A stretch of 64,000 nucleotides of DNA from Clavulina sp. PMI_390 (lineage: Eukaryota; Basidiomycota; Agaricomycetes; Cantharellales; Hydnaceae): the NCBI GenBank assembly GCA_015039315.1, contig WIDE01000106.1, positions 39,073 through 103,072 of the forward strand. Direction: 5' to 3'. Numbering within the stretch: the first letter of the stretch is position 1; the number at the start of each line of letters is the position of its first letter. The notes below the pieces were generated by a model. It made no database searches and was not told the DNA's origin. It saw nothing but the letters and a program-made list of their open reading frames with translations. The translations under genes were made by a program, and so were the position numbers. Below are positions 43,530 through 57,363 of the stretch, piece after piece.

Positions 43530-45147
43530 TTACACTCCAGGCCCTTCATCCAACTCGCTGGCAAGGAGCTCAACCTTGCGCCTAAATGAGATACCCCTTG
43601 ACTGTCCAACCTGGTCCAAAACACGCAGTTGCCAACGTAACCGCTTTGGAGCCTTGTTCGAGATCTGAGTACGGAATTGGTGGACCCGTTCGGTGAAGAT
43701 GGTGTACATGCGTAGATCGCGGGCAAATGCGTATGTCTGGTGATGGAGGGGTTAGACACGGAGGAACACAAAAACAAGGAAAACGGGCGTGAACGGAACG
43801 TACGGGAAGGATATGTGTTTCGACGACGTCGCCTACTAGTGACCAAGCTAGTGAAGGAAAAGAAGTATCTCGTGAGGAGATATTATCACATGTCTAAGAA
43901 GCCAACTCACCACCCATCAAGACCAGGTCAAATGTAGCGTTCGCAATGCTAGAATGAACGAAACATTACATTAGCAAACTGTCTTGACTAGAACGACGAT
44001 GAACGAGGACAACTCACTAATCGTCCAACGATGCGATGTTCTCAGCTTTATTTAGTTCTCTTGTGGCAAACTTCCTTACAGCTTGCGAGGCTGTATCCAC
44101 AGGTTTTGCTTCGTTCCCAGCCCGTAGAGCGAGAGAAACACTAGCCACTGTCGAATGAACCCACTTGTCACCTTCAGACATAATGAGTGTCTGCAGGTAG
44201 CTCGCAATCAGGTCACTTTGTGAACGTTGGAGACCGAAGTCGATTGCTAGCTTCAGATTCGTACCTGCATAAGGGATAGAATGGCATGAGTGGGGGGTGA
44301 GGATCGGTAATCGTATACGATCGACGTACGAAGCGCTTTGAGCATTTTACGAGTTTCGGGATTTTGCAAGTCCTCCTCCTCTAAATGGTTCACAAAGCGG
44401 CTCAGCGCGCCCACAAGAATAATTGCAACGTCACGATGCGATTCGCCTATCCGCATAGCATGAAGCAGAGCTAATGAAAATGCCAGTTCAGAGTTCAGCC
44501 AGGTTCGCATAATTCAAATAGTGGAGCAACTGACGAGTAGCGTCCCCTGATTTGCGCAAAAGGAGCTAATTTCGAGGCGGAAGACAATTGGCATTTAGGA
44601 AGCTTCTTTTCACTTCCTGGCAGCATACTCACATGAAAAGCATGATCTCGAACCTCCATGCTGTGCATATCGATCCAAGGAAAGGTGGACCATAATAAGA
44701 TAATCAGCTGTTGCGCTCATATGTGAAGGATGAAGCTTACAGGAACATGATATCCTTCTTTTCTACAGCTCTAAACACCTCAAACGGCTGGGGAGGCTTC
44801 CAGTTTGCTGGTGGGAGCTTGAGTTTCGGCGCCTTTACTTTGGGCGCTCCCTTTGGCGAGAGCATGCCTCCATCAGAACTGGCACCAGGAGAGGGCAAGG
44901 GGGACGTGTCAGAGCCACTTCTATCCTCCTCTGACAACTCCTGGGCGTGTAAGGATGGACTTCGCCTGAGCTGACGTATGATGGCGAGAGGTGCATTCTG
45001 GTCGGCTTCGCGTCGAAGAAATGCTAGACTGGGAAGACGGTCAGGAAGACATGGAGAACTTCGTGCTCGCTGGCGTATCGAAGGATGATAAGACGAAGGA
45101 TCAGCCTGTTCTCCTACGAGACGAACGAGAGGCTCATTGTTGTACAT
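43530..45147 (-). CDS. Conserved-looking protein of unknown function, multi-exon
   Basis: A minus-strand gene whose pieces clearly code but whose exons I joined only in part. It probably starts at MYNNEPLVRLVGEQADP (45147), with a Ser/Pro-rich N-terminus (SLAFLRREADQNAPL, SGSDTSPLPSPGAS, KVKAPKLKLPPANWKPP). It continues as helical segments: LLHAMRIGESHRDVAIILVG, RFVNHLEEEDLQNPETRKM, LKLAIDFGLQRSQSDLIAS and TLIMSEGDKWVHS. It ends with MYTIFTERVHQFRTQIS and LRVLDQVGQSRGISFRRK before the stop at 43530-43532. The pattern suggests a helical-repeat scaffold. I recall similar proteins only as hypothetical genes in Agaricomycetes and propose no function. Confidence 0.6.
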
Positions 45148-45582
45148 CGCCTCATTGTTTATGTGGGAGGATGTGCCTAAACATGTATCAACGAGAGTCG
45201 CCCTTTCCACCGTCAGACTTGCAACAAATCACTTCATCTCTATCAATCAAATTCTGTGTTTCGGTCTGGAATCGCTTGGGTTTTTGAAGAAAATAATCTG
45301 AATGCCAGGATGCATACTGATTCACCTGTGCTGCTCTCTATCACGATAACAAAGCCTGCCCGAAATTCTTGAGACCTGTTCTTCACATAACCTCATCTAC
45401 CTCCACGACTGCCTGCATCCCATTCTCCTTCCGCTCTGTTCATGTCTAGGAGTCTTCGATGTCACGTGTTCTCCGACTGAACGAACCCTGTTCTAGAATC
45501 AGAAGCCTCACTCATCTTCCTCCAAATCTTTTACCAGCAGTCTGCAAAGAGTATAGTTCACCAAGCCTTTGCCTTCTGGAAT
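45148..45582. other. Divergent intergenic region upstream of the allantoicase fusion
   Basis: About 435 bases between two divergent genes. Pyrimidine-rich; no gene seen. It could contain upstream exons of the minus-strand gene. Confidence 0.45.
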
Positions 45583-48112
45583 ATGTCGTATGAATCGATC
45601 CCTGTAGAGTCATTCCCCACGTCAGTCCTTGCGTCACATACTGGTAAGTCCAGCGCGCTCGATCCACGTCGACTGGCTCTAATCGGACGTCCGATCAATT
45701 GAATGTTCCATGACCACAAAGAATTGTCAAGTGTCGCGTTAGGCGGGTAAGTCATTGGAAACACTTCTCGGAGCCTTCTAGCGTCGATCTTACCATTGGA
45801 TTAGACATGTTGTCTCCGTCTCCGATGAGTTCTTTGCCGAGGCATTTCATCTGCTGGAGGTTGGGGTGAGTTGCGTCTTGTCAAATCGGCCGTTTATGCC
45901 TCTTTTCCAACCACGAATGTCATAGCCACCTCCCAGCCTAAAAGGGCAGTTCGGACCCAACGGCGCGCTGTATTCTGGTTGGGAGTCGAGGCGCCACAAC
46001 CCGGCACACGACTGGTGCATCATCAAGCTTGGCGCTCCCTCGGGATACATCGTCGGCTTCGACATTGACACCACCCACTTTAGTGGAAATGAAGGTCCGG
46101 CGGCATCGGTTGAGGGGTGCTTCGTTGCTCCAGGTGATGTTCCGCCTCGATGGGATGAAGAGAAGGTCAGTAACACTGTCCCAGCTGACCGACACATGAA
46201 ACCTCTGCCTAACTTATATGTGACAATCTAGTGGTCTACTCTTCTCCCAGCAGTACCTCTCGGTCCTAGCTCGCGACACCTCTTCACGATCCCTCAAACT
46301 CAACAGCCATATACTCATGTCAAGCTGTCCATGTACCCTGATGGAGGTATTGCTCGTTTCAGGGTGTATGGCCTCGTCTCGCCTATCTTCCCGGCAGATC
46401 CCCAAGCACAACTTGACCTTGCCCATGTGTTATCTGGTGGACGCGTCGTCAAAGTTAGCGATCAGCACTTTGGTACTGGCTCTAACCTGATTTTGCCAGG
46501 AAGAGGTTCGTCTTTATCGTTGCAGGGACATTACCTCCGCCACTAAGCTGCTCTTATTGCAGGAAAGGATATGGAGGATGGATGGGAAACGAGGAGAAGC
46601 CGTACCCCTGGTCATATTGATTGGGCTACTATCCGACTGTACGTGCACGGCGGGCTACCCCATAAACAGCAAAGCTTATTCGTCATATTTCACCTTTTCC
46701 ATCATTAGGGGAGCTCCAGGGTACCTCGAGCAAGTGGAGATTGACACAATACATTTTATTGGCAATTTCCCCGAGAGCGTTCAGTTACAAGGGCTGCTAT
46801 CGGATGAGGTTGGTGTCTCATTTCTCTCATATGCATTTGGTCCCTACTGATTCATCTCCTCGACTTGTCTCTTGCAAAGCAGATCATTCCCGATGCAGAA
46901 AGCGCAGAGTGGCAGGTTATCTTGCCACGCACCAAACTTGGTGCCAATAAGAAACACTTCTTCCAATTGGAGAGCCAGTCCGGACAGGTCTTCAGTCATG
47001 TTAAGGTTACCATGTTCCCAGGTAAGTCGGGTTCAGCGAAACGCTTTGACTGTATACAGTAGCTTATCCAATGAACAGACGGAGGCATCAAACGGATTCG
47101 AATCCTTGGTAGACGAGCCATCGAGCAGCAGGCTGTAGCCCCAGCAGAACCTCTGACATCAGCGGCCGTCGATGCTGCTACTATGGTTGACCCCCAGCCC
47201 ACTGAAAAGACCCTGCCCTCCATCCCAGCTACCGTAGCTGTTCCGGCCGCAGACTCTACATCTTCCACCTCGCCGAAGATCCTGATACCCGCCATCCCAC
47301 TTACACGCGAAGCCTTTGCGCCTTTCGGCGATGTCATCCAAGCGTGGTCTAACCCACTCTCTGCTCCTCGCGGTATCAAGGTGACGTCGGCAAACCAAGG
47401 CACAGCACATAAATACCACTCGCTCTCTTCTACCGTGTCGTCATATCCTGAAGACCAAGTCACGGGCCCTCCGCGCGTATCTGTTTTCCGGAGTACACCT
47501 GTCGAGGCGTTAGCGAAGAAGGTTCCCGAGGAAGTGGGGACCTTCGAGGTGAAGCTCTTGGAGAGGCATTCTCATACTAATCAGATCTTTGTCCCGATGG
47601 GATCGGGAAAGACGAAGAGCGTGGAAGGGGACGTGCTTGAGGAAACTGGTAGGGGATACTTGGTCGTTGTGGCGAAGAACGGGGAAGGTATGTACTGAGG
47701 CGGGATAGCTTCAACTATGAAAGAATATTGCTGATTTAGAGGCATTGCCGTTGCAGATGACAAACCAGATTTGTCGACCCTTCGGGCCTTCGTAGCCAGC
47801 TCTGCACAGGGCATCGCGTATGGAACAGCCATCTGGCGTACGTTATTTACTCTCTTCATTTGGAATCGCAGCTCAATCCCCTCATCTTGGATATTCATAA
47901 TAGATCACCCGATGTTGACACTAGAGAAACCTATCGACTTTGTAAGTTGCCCGAGCGGCATACTTGTTCCCTCGGATACTAATTCAGTATTTGCTTCATA
48001 GACGTGTGTTGAGACTCAGACGGATGTTGCTGGGAACCAGCTAGACTGCGAGATCGTGCAGATCGATCCAAAGGACGGCGCATACCCCACCGTAAAGCTC
48101 TCAGAGCTCTGA
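45583..48112 (+). CDS. Bifunctional allantoicase / ureidoglycolate lyase fusion
   Basis: Twelve exons (45583-45643, 45722-45746, 45805-45865, 45926-46165, 46232-46505, 46563-46638, 46709-46808, 46883-47021, 47079-47687, 47757-47837, 47904-47941, 48002-48112) encode 604 aa. Residues 1-340 are allantoicase (Dal2): ALGGHVVSVSDEFFAEA, YSGWESRRHNPAHDWCIIKLG, FDIDTTHFSGNEGP and a second repeat with GWETRRSRTPGHIDW and IDTIHFIGNFPES. A Pro/Ala/Thr linker (~340-390) leads to ureidoglycolate lyase (Dal3, ~392-604): LTREAFAPFGDVIQ, VSVFRSTP, LERHSHTNQIFVPMG, YLVVVAKN and YGTAIWHHPMLTL. Together they turn allantoate into ureidoglycolate, then glyoxylate and urea. In budding yeast these are separate genes. 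No stop or start lies between the domains. Confidence 0.93.
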
Positions 48113-48384
48113 ACTGGGAGTTCGGTGAATTCGTTTGTTAGGCCCCAGAGCCTGCACACTGCAAAAGCGGAGTTGAACGAATCGGCGAACGCGGAGTTAT
48201 GCAAATATTGGTGCTGCTGGTAATACAGTTGGGTTTATTATCAATCGATACATACACATATGGTCCGAGTCAGGAGAGGGTGTCAGAACTAGGCATACAG
48301 GAAGCAAGCATAAGTTATCAAGCCTAGGTGCAATTAGGTGCAACCTATATCAGAGATCCTAGGGTTTTCGTGGATGTGGAGTCT

Positions 48385-50269
48385 CTATAGTTTGTTCTCC
48401 ATGGACCTCCTCATGCTGGTCATCTGGCTGATCTGGATACTGCTCGGAGGGCCCATCGAAGGGTAGTACGGTCTTGAGACACCGCTACTCTCGATGCTTG
48501 CGGTGACACTCGTGTTGAGCGGTATCCCTGGAGCGTACAATGGGCCCATGGGAAAGCCTAAATGTGGGTATACATGCCCACTGCCACCTTCGCCTGCGTC
48601 CCCTTCTCCACTCCCGGACCGGCCTGATGCCATAAGGTTGCGCTCCATCATCATGGAATGCACTTGCATTCGTAACCCATGGACGATCGCCCGTAGGGAC
48701 GCAACATCCTCTCGCATACGAAGCTTCTCGGTAGCGAGCGAGAGGTCTTGGCGTCGTTCTAGAGAATCAACAGAAGACGCAATCGTGACGACTGATGCTC
48801 TCAGGGAGTTGAGACAGCCCTCCAGCGATGTGGCGAGGTCAATAGGGGCGACTCTACTTTGAGCCTGGGGGTAAGATGCAGCACCAGCGGCGTTGGGACC
48901 CATGGGGAATTGAGTGGGGATACCAAACTCGTCAACGTAAGATGTTGCATTGATCGACTGATTCGGATTGTTAGGGAGGTGGATGAGGTATTGATCGGGA
49001 GAAGTGGGATGTGGTACGGAGGGACCCGCAGCAGATGTAGATGGGCTACCCAAAGTGGGGCTGAAGTATCCGTCGGAGTCTCCGGCCTCACTGTCGTCCG
49101 ACTCACGAGGAAATGAAGCCGTAGTAAGGGGCACAGAAAGACGGCGCCTTGTCGGTCTTTCTTGGCGTGGAAGTGGAGTGGTGACTTCCGGATCGGTTGG
49201 ACGGCGGTACCAAGGCCCTAGACTGTGCTTTGCGTTGTCAACCTCGCGGAGAGCACTAGCGAGGTTGTTTTCGAGACGGGTAATTTGGTGCCGGAGAGAC
49301 GAATTTTCCTTTTCCAAAGAGGAGAGGCGAGCATTATTGATGGCGAAGAAGCCCTTGATGCTTTCGTAAGGACATGACTTTGAATGCTCATCAAGCGTTG
49401 CTCGTCGACCTGACCAAGGGCAGCCGAACGTGGATTGGGCGCAGGGCAATCGGACGTCAGGACAGGTGTCTAGATGGGCCTTGTATTGGGAGCGAGGCAT
49501 CAAATCGTTGCAGTGCGAGCAGGTGACATCGGCGGCGGGGCATTGGCTCTCATGATACTAGAGTTTGATGGTCAGTGATGAATGACGCGAACCTGGCGCC
49601 AAGGTTCTCACCTCGAGATCCTTGAACTTGACCGATGCTGAGCATGCTTCACAAGCAACGATCCGGTGAGGGCAGGTCTGAGCATGTTTTTCGGCATCTC
49701 CGCGTAGCACTATCTCCTGGCAACCAACTTCTTCACACTGAGAAGAGATGAAAAGACATTCGCTGCTGAGGTGATTCCCGAGAAGTTGTCTCTGGCAGGT
49801 GTGAGTGCAGCCGTAGGTCGAATTAGGGCATTTTACAACGAGCTCATCGACGAGCTGTTAGAAAGGTGTGTTAGAACGAGGCAATGAAGAGGCGAATAAT
49901 ATACGGACGTTGCGAACAATGGTGCCTGCAGGGACAAGGTCCGGCTCTGAGAGCGCCCTCCGATCCACGGGACACTCGGCATTGAAGGTGAGAGCTGCCG
50001 TGATGCAATCCTTGCAAAAGGTGTGATTACAAGTCGTCGTAGTAGTTGGATTCGTGAATGGCATGCTATAAGAGTCGATGATCGTGAGTGCGGGTTCTCC
50101 GAGTGGCCGCTCCTTTGAACTAAATCAGATTTACTGACCAGCAGATGCAACATATCTACCACACGAGAAGAGACCATCAGCGATGACGAAGGAAAGATAA
50201 ATATAAAGAAAAAAGACCCACCAGATTGACGTTGACGTTGCCAACGTAGATGAGTTCGTGCGGGAGCAT
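48385..50269 (-). CDS. RING and TRAF-type zinc-finger protein
   Basis: Five exons on the minus strand (50269-50222, 50155-50139, 50065-49909, 49854-49612, 49557-48385) encode 545 aa. An N-terminal RING (about residues 17-60) reads ICCIC, then TCNHTFCKDCITAAL and CPVDRR. TRAF-type zinc fingers follow to ~residue 260 (VKCPNSTYGC, LSSECLFISSQCEEVGC, KHAQTCPHRIVACEACS, CPAADVTCSHC, GCPWSGRRATLDEH). A coiled coil (ARLSSLEKENSSLRHQITRL) and a disordered Ser/Pro-rich half finish the protein. It looks like a fungal TRAF-like E3 ligase or scaffold; substrates are unknown. The 17-nt second exon encodes the first RING cysteines. Confidence 0.85.
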
Positions 50270-50374
50270 GGCGGATGAGAGAGCAAGAGCAGCGTCGTTT
50301 GTTTACGTCGAGCGCCTAGTGGCACCAATGAGTGAGGTCAACGCAACACGCAACTTCTCGGGTGCCTTATCGAC
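50270..50374. promoter_or_regulatory. Shared promoter of the RING-TRAF gene and CASP
   Basis: Only 105 bp lie between the divergent start codons, the tightest such pair in the window. Confidence 0.5.
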
Positions 50375-53300
50375 ATGGAAAGGTTCGTAATGACTATTTA
50401 ATGCGACAGGGAAACTTATAGTGGATCAATTTTGTCAGACATCGACCTCAGTGCTCTCCAGAAGCAACTGGGTACGCTCACCACGTCAACCGACCAAATT
50501 CCCGTGTATTCTTACCGTATTGACGAAACACAGATGCTCAGGGGCTTGAGTTAGTAGAGAACCAGAAGGAGAGTCTGGTAGGCCGGAAAGCACTAGCAGA
50601 CCGTACGAAGGGTACGTTCCATGCTTTCGACTGCGTCTCGCGATGTAGAACGCGACTGAACTTGGTCTGCTATGTCTTCTATAGATTTCAAGAAGCTTCC
50701 TGAGGAGGAGAAACCCAATGCTTTCAAAGGTCTCCTAAAAGGTCCGTCTCCACATATCATTAGTCAAATGCCACCGCAGCCTGACTTTGCACATCGTTCC
50801 TCTCAGCCTATCAAACGTGAGGTGCTTCTGTCTCCTTCGCTCCACCTTTCCTCTAATGCTACGAATCATGCTGGTAGTGAGATTGATGCTCTCACAAAGC
50901 GTTCAAAGGCTTCCGAGAACGCCTTCCTTGGGGTCTACAAGCTTCTGGCAGACGCCCCAGACCCATATCCTCTCCTTGAAGCTGCTGTGGTATGTTTATG
51001 AGAGCTCACTGTAGTCTCTATTACTGTTCCTTATATCCTCCCCTTTCCCAAACGCGTATTTAGGATCAAACTGTCAAAATTGCCGAGGCAGAATCCCTCG
51101 AGTCGGAGATCCAGAAGCTGCGAGAAGAGAACGCGAGCCTCAAACGTCAAACAGATGAGCTTACAACTGTCCAGGCTGCGCTCAAGAAGGCTGAGTCAAG
51201 AGCAGAGGTTCTGGAGGAGAAGGTGCAGACTTACCCTTGATGTTCTCTCTCACCTGTGCACTCATCGCAATTCTGTCCCGCTTAGATGGAGGGTCTCATT
51301 CAGGAACGTGTGACTCAAAAGGAGAATGAGCTCAATGCCACCTATGATGAGAAGTTGATGAACTACGAAGAGCGGTGGGCATAATATGTTCCATTGACTG
51401 TACCTCCCCGTTAATTTTCTTGGAACTTTGCTCCTCCAGTGAACGCGATCTTCAACGTCAAATCACTCTCGCCAAGGATCAGCTCCGTGATCTCCGTGCA
51501 TCCAACGAGACCAACCAGGCCAAATTGCTGAACCAGAACGAGCGACAAGGTTTGCGTTCTTTCCGAATTTCGCCCAACATCGTCTGACATACCTGTGAAG
51601 ATCAAGAGGTTAGCGCACGACTAGCGGAGATGGACATGATCGCCGCCGACCTCGAAAGGGCGAACACTCGCGTGGCAGCCGTGGAACGACGCAACGTATG
51701 CTCGGCAAACTTTTCAATAGTCTTGATAATTTTCCTAAATGTCGTCAACAGGAAATTCTTCGAGCTGAGATTGAATCTGTGCGCTCTGGTTCAGAACTGG
51801 AGTCGAAGGTCAAATCACTCGAGTCACAGATCACCGAACACGAGACCGAGGCTGGGAGACTCTTGAGGCTGATTGAGGTGCAAAAGGAAACAGCCTCGAC
51901 AGCTGAAGCGTCGACGAAGAGACGGCTAGAGGAGGCGGCGAGAGAGTTGACCTCCAGAGTGCGTACTCAACAGGCCACACCTGCTACCAGTCGGTCAAAC
52001 ACTGACGTTCCACGACTTATAGACCATTGAACTTGACACCCTCCGAACACGACTACGGCAATACCACGACTACGATGAGATCAAACGAGAGCTCGAGATC
52101 ATGAAGGTAATTTTTAGCCATCATCACATCCAGCCTCACAATTAATTCGTATATCTGCAGTATGTCGAGTTTGCTGGAGCCAACTTTGACGACGATGACA
52201 GCGCAGATGGCGGCTTCGTGATTGGAGATGGAGATGTTAAGATGCCTAATCCCAATGCGCAGAAAGCCAACCAACAACCAGCAAAATCCTTAGAGGCGCT
52301 CGTGCACTCGAAGAACAAGCGATTGGAAGAGGAGCTAACAAAATTGCGGGTAAGCTTATGACCGCTTCTATACAGGAAATAGAAGCGATTATTGATTTGT
52401 TGGGCCTCAGATATCTCACGGCGATATGGAGGCAACTTTGCAAGCGGTCACAGATACTCTCGCACATACTCGTGCCGACCTCGACAAGCAGCGATCACTG
52501 AACGAGAAGCTAGAGATCGATCTCCTCCAGCTTAACCCGACATCCACTTCCATCACATCGTCCGTACCACCACCAGCGAACGGCCATGCCTTAGGCGATG
52601 CTCCAGGCACTGACGACAGCGGTCTTAGTGGTCTGAAGCTGGGGGTGAAGGAGGTCACACCAGCAGGTAGTGGAAATGGGACACGATCAGGAACTCCTGC
52701 TATTCCGTTCACTGCTGGAAGCTCTGCAGATACGAGCATCTTACCAATCGTGACCAACCAGCGGGATCGTTTCCGTGCCAGGAATGCAGAGCTCGAAGAG
52801 GTACAGTCTCACCACAATTCCGAACCCTTCGTCGCCTCTGACCATTACTCTATCATATTCCAGGAACTGCGCAAACAATTCGAGACTATCTCCGACCTAA
52901 GGAACGACATCAAGTCCCTTCAGCAGGACAACCTCAAGTTATACGAAAAAGTACGATACATGCAATCGTATCGAGCAGATGATACCCAACCAGCTTCCAC
53001 GGCTGGTGCGGGCCCTTCATCATTATCATTCCCTCCTGCACCAGGGCCCGGGAATTCGATATCGAATTCCTTAGGCGGTGGTCGAGCGGACGATTCAATG
53101 AATCGATATAAGAGCATGTATGAAGAGAGAATGAATCCTTTCGAGGCGTTCCGAGGGAGGGTGCGTTTACTCCGATTCTCATTCACTACACCTCTATTGA
53201 CGTTAACTATTCTTCCACTATTTTATTTTCGCTTTCAGGAACAAGTGCGGGCGGTCCAAGCTCTCAACCCCCTTGAGCGTGGCGTTTTCATCCTCACGCG

Positions 53301-53457
53301 ACAAATCCTTGGGAACCGTCGGGCACGGATCGCGTTTGCGGTCTATGCAGCTGCACTCCATCTATTAGTGGTGGTAACCCTGTATGAGTGCAGCTCATTT
53401 GGTGGCGGGGGCATTGCAGGGAGTCCAGTATCTAAACCTGGAGGGGTTTGGGGTTGA
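50375..53457 (+). CDS. COY1: Golgi CASP/Coy1 coiled-coil membrane protein with micro-exons
   Basis: Sixteen exons (50375-50382, 50422-50471, 50534-50611, 50685-50741, 50807-50816, 50878-50989, 51064-51222, 51286-51374, 51440-51549, 51601-51695, 51752-51958, 52023-52106, 52161-52349, 52411-52800, 52864-53160, 53239-53457) encode 717 aa. CASP hallmarks are [70 protein letters not shown], then long coiled coils and, near the end, [35 protein letters not shown] and a C-terminal membrane anchor ([20 protein letters not shown]). CASP tethers vesicles at the Golgi. The 10-nt exon at 50807-50816 supplies AYQT of a conserved motif; exon 1 has only 8 coding bases. Confidence 0.92.
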
Positions 53458-53714
53458 ATGATTGAGTCCTTCCCTATGAGACATGATTTATGGTGGCATG
53501 GTATTATGATAACGATTAGGATAATGCATTTATTGAGATTATGAAGTCTACAGGCTATCGCAGTAGGCATGGTTAATCTTTTTGGTTTGACTGCACAACA
53601 TTTGGCCTCTAGAATCAATCATGTAAAGGTAGTTGACGCATGGATCGTATAATGCATGCCTTTCGCCAATACAAGTCTTGGGAGCTGATATAGCGGCATC
53701 ACTGCTGCCCCGCT

Positions 53715-55439
<1,725 letters not shown>

Positions 55440-55656
55440 TCTTTCAGTGGTGGACTGAAGGGTTCCTGTGGAAGAGCTGTCACGGTCACAGTGACGGGCT
55501 CAGAGGTTTCCGTTCCACTACTTCACCCCGCCTCACTTCACGCAAAACCATCACTCGAGCCTGAGTCACAAGCGCAAAGACATCTATACTCCGTGGAATT
55601 GAAAGCTTAGCGTTTCAATCCATCACCGAATTACTCGCTGCGTCTCGACCTGGTCT
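55440..55656. promoter_or_regulatory. Shared promoter of LYS12 and TFB4
   Basis: A 217-bp divergent gap. It contains the palindrome-like GTCACGGTCACAGTGAC near 55480-55497, whose meaning is unknown. Confidence 0.4.
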
Positions 55657-57032
55657 ATGGCGGAGTCTGCTGCTCTGGACGTCGATGGTCCAAGTCACCT
55701 CACCCTGATTCTTGATCTTTCACCTAAGCAGTGGCATCTGTCATCTATCCCATCAAATGAACATCCTCTCTCGCTTGAAGACTTCCTCCCTCAGTTACTC
55801 ACGTTCATTAATGCCCATCTTGCTGCTCGCCACGACAACTCCATAACTGTCTATGGTGCACTTCCTGGGACGAGGTTGGGATGCTCGCGCCTCTTCTGTA
55901 TGAGCTGATGTAGATTCTCATCACGCCTTCTGTCTGGGACTAGTGTTCTGCTTTATTCCTCCGAGGAGCCAACGCCTGCTGCAGCCGTTCGCGATGCCAA
56001 CGTATATCAACCCTTCAACGTTGTCGACACTACTATGACAGATCGAATGAAGGAATATCAAAAGAGCATATCAGATTCTGGTCTCCGTACGGCTCTTTGT
56101 TTGAAACCTTGGCCAAACTTTGAGGCTCACTTGACTTGATTAGCTATTGGCCTCGTTGGAGCCATTACAAAAGGGTTATGTCGTGAGTTAGCTCGAGTAC
56201 GGAGTAACGTTACCTTAAGATTGATCTAAACTTTGCCACCAGACCTCAATAAGATCTTGAATCCTGGATCATCATCATCAACTGAGCCAAAATTTGACTC
56301 TGGCGATCACCGAATGCTCGTCTTGTCTGTCTCACCCGACGTTTCCGCCTCATACGTCCCCATCATGAATGCTATATTCGCGGCTCAGAAATTAGTTCGT
56401 TATGCTTTACTACTGATCATACCTCTTGCCATACCCAATGACACTGCTGTGTAGAAAGTCAAAATTGACGTGTGTAAGGTGTACGGAGAAGACACCGTTT
56501 TCCTCCAGCAAGCTGCACATCTAACTGGTGGGCTATATGTCTCACCGGTTCGCAGAGACGCGCTTTTGCAACACCTCGTCGTACGTTGTCTCATAACATT
56601 CGAAACCGGATCAGGTGCTGATAGAGTTCTAGATGTGTTTCCTCGCACCAGGGACGGTACGAAACGCACTCATGCTGCCTACTCAGGATCGGGTGGACCT
56701 GAGAGCAGCATGTTTCTGTCACAAAAATATCGTGGATATTGGATACGTGTGTTCCGTGTGCTTATCGAGTACGTGTTGGATAGCGGAGCTCTGAGGATGG
56801 AGGTTGCTGATCATGCTCTGCACAGTATTTTGTGCACCAAAGCCAGTCTGCCTCACCTGCCGGTATGTAGTACTCTTAGCTTAATGGCTCTGACTCGGAT
56901 TCTCAGCTGAGCTAATGGGGTGACCATAGGACGAAGTTCCCTTGGCAGACCCTTCAGCGGTACAAAGCGGACGCTCCAAAGCCCGTCGCGGCAGCGAATG
57001 GACGGGTGGGGAGTTCGACGCCGGCACGATAA
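55657..57032 (+). CDS. TFB4: TFIIH core subunit Tfb4 (p34)
   Basis: Eight exons (55657-55874, 55944-56080, 56144-56182, 56243-56394, 56455-56580, 56633-56768, 56826-56862, 56930-57032) encode 315 aa, the family size. The von Willebrand A-like fold starts HLTLILDLSPKQWH. KVKIDVCKVYGEDTVFLQQA and HLTGGLYVSPV follow. The C4 zinc finger is RAACFCHKNIVDIGYVCSVC joined across introns to LSIFCAPKPVCLTCRTKFP. The protein forms the TFIIH core with Ssl1/p44, needed for transcription initiation and nucleotide excision repair. The exon 2/3 junction (donor GTCTCC at 56081) is the least certain. Confidence 0.9.
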
Positions 57033-57363
57033 AACTCATTTGCGTAGATTTCTCCCGCTATCGATAGGCTCGAGTGTTGCAGCTTCCACAGATTCTTATT
57101 TGCATGATGATGATGACGATATTTCTTCGGACAGAGAGTGCGCCTGCGATGCAGAAGAATCCCCTTAGAGGGCTTCACACCAGAAGGAGCTCTTTCCGTA
57201 ACCACACAGAAACTGGGTGAGATCCGTAGAGATGAGTATGGATCTTGCCCATGAATGGAAAGGAGCGCTCTGTATTCGGAGAGGAGAGAGACTTTGGTTC
57301 TGTTGATGTGGCACAAACATCCGTACACAACAGGCGTTTGCCGTTCAGATTCTTCCCAATCCG

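Noticed and set aside
50672..51001. Unspliced 109-aa frame within CASP
   Set aside because: It reads through two introns and loses the conserved KAYQTEID motif that the micro-exon model restores.
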